Part shown: in pieces, positions 62,525-64,000 of the stretch
Numbering within the stretch: the first letter of the stretch is position 1
Layout of the letters: every line of letters starts with the position of its first letter
Assembly: GCA_947258565.1 (NCBI GenBank)
Contig: CAMYJB010000014.1
Span: forward strand, 1 to 64,000
Source: an uncultured Woeseiaceae bacterium
Lineage (GTDB): Bacteria; Pseudomonadota; Gammaproteobacteria; Steroidobacterales; Woeseiaceae
DNA length: 64,000 bases
Direction of reading: 5' to 3'
Position numbers and translations under genes: made by a program
The notes under the pieces: model-generated
The model's database searches: none
The model's input: the letters and a program-made list of their open reading frames with translations, nothing else
Told to the model about the DNA's origin: nothing

Positions 62525-64000
62525 TCAGTCTGCCGTTTCGAGGATATTCTCGTCCAGGACCAGGCTCATCGTATAACGGACCCCGAAGCCGGTAACCTCG
62601 GTGGGTACGTGGCCGAGCCCGCCTTTGTGCTTGCTGGCGGAGAGGTCCATGTGAATCCATGGGACATCGTCTTCGACGAACTCGGCAAGGAAACTGCCGG
62701 CGAGTATGTGATCGCCGGTACCCTTGACGGAACATTGCTGAAGGTCAGCGACATCGCTCTTCAGTTCCTCGAGAAATTCCTTGCCGATCGGGAACGGCCA
62801 TACGCGTTCGCCACTGTGCTGCCCGGTGCGCTTTAGCCGCGGATGCCAGTCCGGGCGGTTCGTAAATACGCCACAATAACGCGTCGTGATCGCGTTGATG
62901 CAGGAACCCGTCAGCGTCGCGTAGTCGACAATCAGGCCCGGTTGTTCGCGACTGGCGAAGACCAGTGTATCGGCCAGCGCCATGCGGCCTTCCGCGTCCG
63001 TGTGAATGGTCTGGATCGTCTTGCCATTGGCCGAGACGATGAGATCCTGCGATTTGTAGGCAGAAGGACCGGTGCGATTCTCGGTGATTGCCAGCCAGGT
63101 GTCTACTGCCAGCGGCAGTTCCAGCTGGGAAATTGCGAGCAGTGCCCCCAACGCGACGGCGCTGCCCTGCATGTCGCCGTGCATGTCGAGCATCGACTGG
63201 AAAGGTTTGAGGTTCGTGCCGCCGGTATCGAAGATGATGCCTTTCCCGACCAGGCTCAGGTCGGCATTGGCCGTGGCGCTGCCGGGGCGGTAGCGCAGGC
63301 GCACGATCGATGCGCTATCGTCGTCATTGCCCTGCGCAACGGCGAGAAACGCGCCGGCACCCATCTTTTCGAGTTCCTTGACCGAGTAACGTTTGTACTG
63401 CCAGCCTCGGTCTTTCGCGAGCGTTTGCAAAAGATCGGCATAACCGACCGCATCGAGCTTGTTCGGCGGCATGGCCGTCAGCCAGCGAGCAAGGTTATTT
63501 CCGTCAGCCTCGGCACGCACGCGGTCGAGGTCGAGTTTTTCGGCAAGCCCAATGATGCGGATGCTGCGGATTTTCTCGGCCGGCGGGTCGTTCTTGAACG
63601 CCGGCAGCTGGAACGCGGCGGCCAGCGCTGCCGCGACGACGTCTTTCACGATCGATGCTGCGACATCATCGTCAAATCCGACCACTGCGATGCCCAGGCT
63701 GCCGGCTTTCTCGGCGGTCGCGCTGGCGACGAGTTTGCGCGCCAGCGTCAGCTGTTCGAAGGCGGTGGCATCCGCCGCCGCAGTCGCGCCGGCAACCAGC
63801 GTCTGCTTCCTGTTATTGAGCCGGCTGCAGATTGCAGGGACCGCGTTTGCGCCACGCCGGCGCATCGCGGCCTTGAGTTTCTGACCCTCCGGAAGCTTTT
63901 TCCACACGGACGCCGGTACTCTGCTGGGTAGTATCAGAAGTAACTGATCCATCGGTTCCAGCAGCTTCGCCGTTACGCGTCCAAGCTGCTGATAAACGCG
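62525..64000 (-). CDS. leucyl aminopeptidase family (M17) protein, start beyond the window
   Basis: An ATG at 63952 gives 475 residues, but the frame stays open to base 64000 and the extra residues (LLEP before MDQLLLILP) look like coding sequence, so the start is probably outside. The C-terminal half is an M17 metallopeptidase: VGKGIIFDTGG, DMHGDMQGSA and TDAEGRMALAD carry the metal ligands and catalytic Lys and Arg. It cleaves N-terminal residues from peptides in the cytoplasm. HTDAEGR replaces the common NTDAEGR. Confidence 0.9.
   Translation of the reverse strand, partial: RVYQQLGRVTAKLLEPMDQLLLILPSRVPASVWKKLPEGQKLKAAMRRRGANAVPAICSRLNNRKQTLVAGATAAADATAFEQLTLARKLVASATAEKAGSLGIAVVGFDDDVAASIVKDVVAAALAAAFQLPAFKNDPPAEKIRSIRIIGLAEKLDLDRVRAEADGNNLARWLTAMPPNKLDAVGYADLLQTLAKDRGWQYKRYSVKELEKMGAGAFLAVAQGNDDDSASIVRLRYRPGSATANADLSLVGKGIIFDTGGTNLKPFQSMLDMHGDMQGSAVALGALLAISQLELPLAVDTWLAITENRTGPSAYKSQDLIVSANGKTIQTIHTDAEGRMALADTLVFASREQPGLIVDYATLTGSCINAITTRYCGVFTNRPDWHPRLKRTGQHSGERVWPFPIGKEFLEELKSDVADLQQCSVKGTGDHILAGSFLAEFVEDDVPWIHMDLSASKHKGGLGHVPTEVTGFGVRYTMSLVLDENILETAD

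Noticed and set aside
1..64000. tRNA, rRNA, CRISPR arrays, prophage or intact insertion sequences
   Set aside because: I looked for these and saw no supporting sequence such as regularly spaced repeats or transposase or integrase genes.

Overview
The window is a GC-rich chromosomal segment with dense, often overlapping genes. RNase T, monothiol glutaredoxin, NadC, an Xps-like type II secretion operon and a diguanylate cyclase/phosphodiesterase point to a Gammaproteobacterium. A marine or sediment lineage near the Woeseiales/Steroidobacterales is my inference from gene style only. I saw no rRNA, tRNA, CRISPR array, phage or intact insertion sequence.

Layout. 1-9934: the 3' part of a large cupredoxin/multicopper-oxidase-like protein, then a beta-propeller lipoprotein, a parvulin isomerase, and two copies of a SCO copper protein plus cytochrome c/periplasmic-binding-protein fusion, arranged tail to tail. 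10049-20531: a type II secretion system (gspE-F-G-H-I-J-K-L-M-N on the minus strand, gspD divergent). 20616-26620: two hybrid histidine kinases with phosphotransfer domains flanking a LuxR-type response regulator. 26904-32394: cytochromes c, a thioredoxin-like protein, a Sel1-repeat protein and two paralogous propeller proteins. 32579-52122: a large electron-transfer locus. 52264-56699: a small secreted protein, anti-sigma and ECF sigma factors, a flavin reductase-like protein and a DUF4382 lipoprotein. 56831-64000: mostly housekeeping genes (GGDEF/EAL protein, nadC, PuuD-like membrane protein, grxD, rnt, M17 aminopeptidase).

The most interesting part is 32.6-52.1 kb. It encodes an NHL lipoprotein, a small exported tetraheme cytochrome resembling OmcE-type filament cytochromes, a PpiC isomerase, an outer-membrane beta-barrel, four periplasmic triheme c7-like cytochromes, two copies of an unrecognised helical family, two more propeller lipoproteins, an 11-heme cytochrome, a private System II cytochrome c assembly pair (ResB/CcsA), and an inner-membrane protein that joins a four-His cytochrome b-like domain to five c-type heme motifs. 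Together these could carry electrons from the quinone pool across the periplasm and outer membrane to a surface acceptor or filament. About 40 c-type heme motifs are encoded in the window, 38 of them between 26.9 and 50.9 kb. The route is inferred from parts and order; electron acceptor and direction cannot be read from sequence. The type II secretion system could export the surface cytochromes, but nothing here proves that link.
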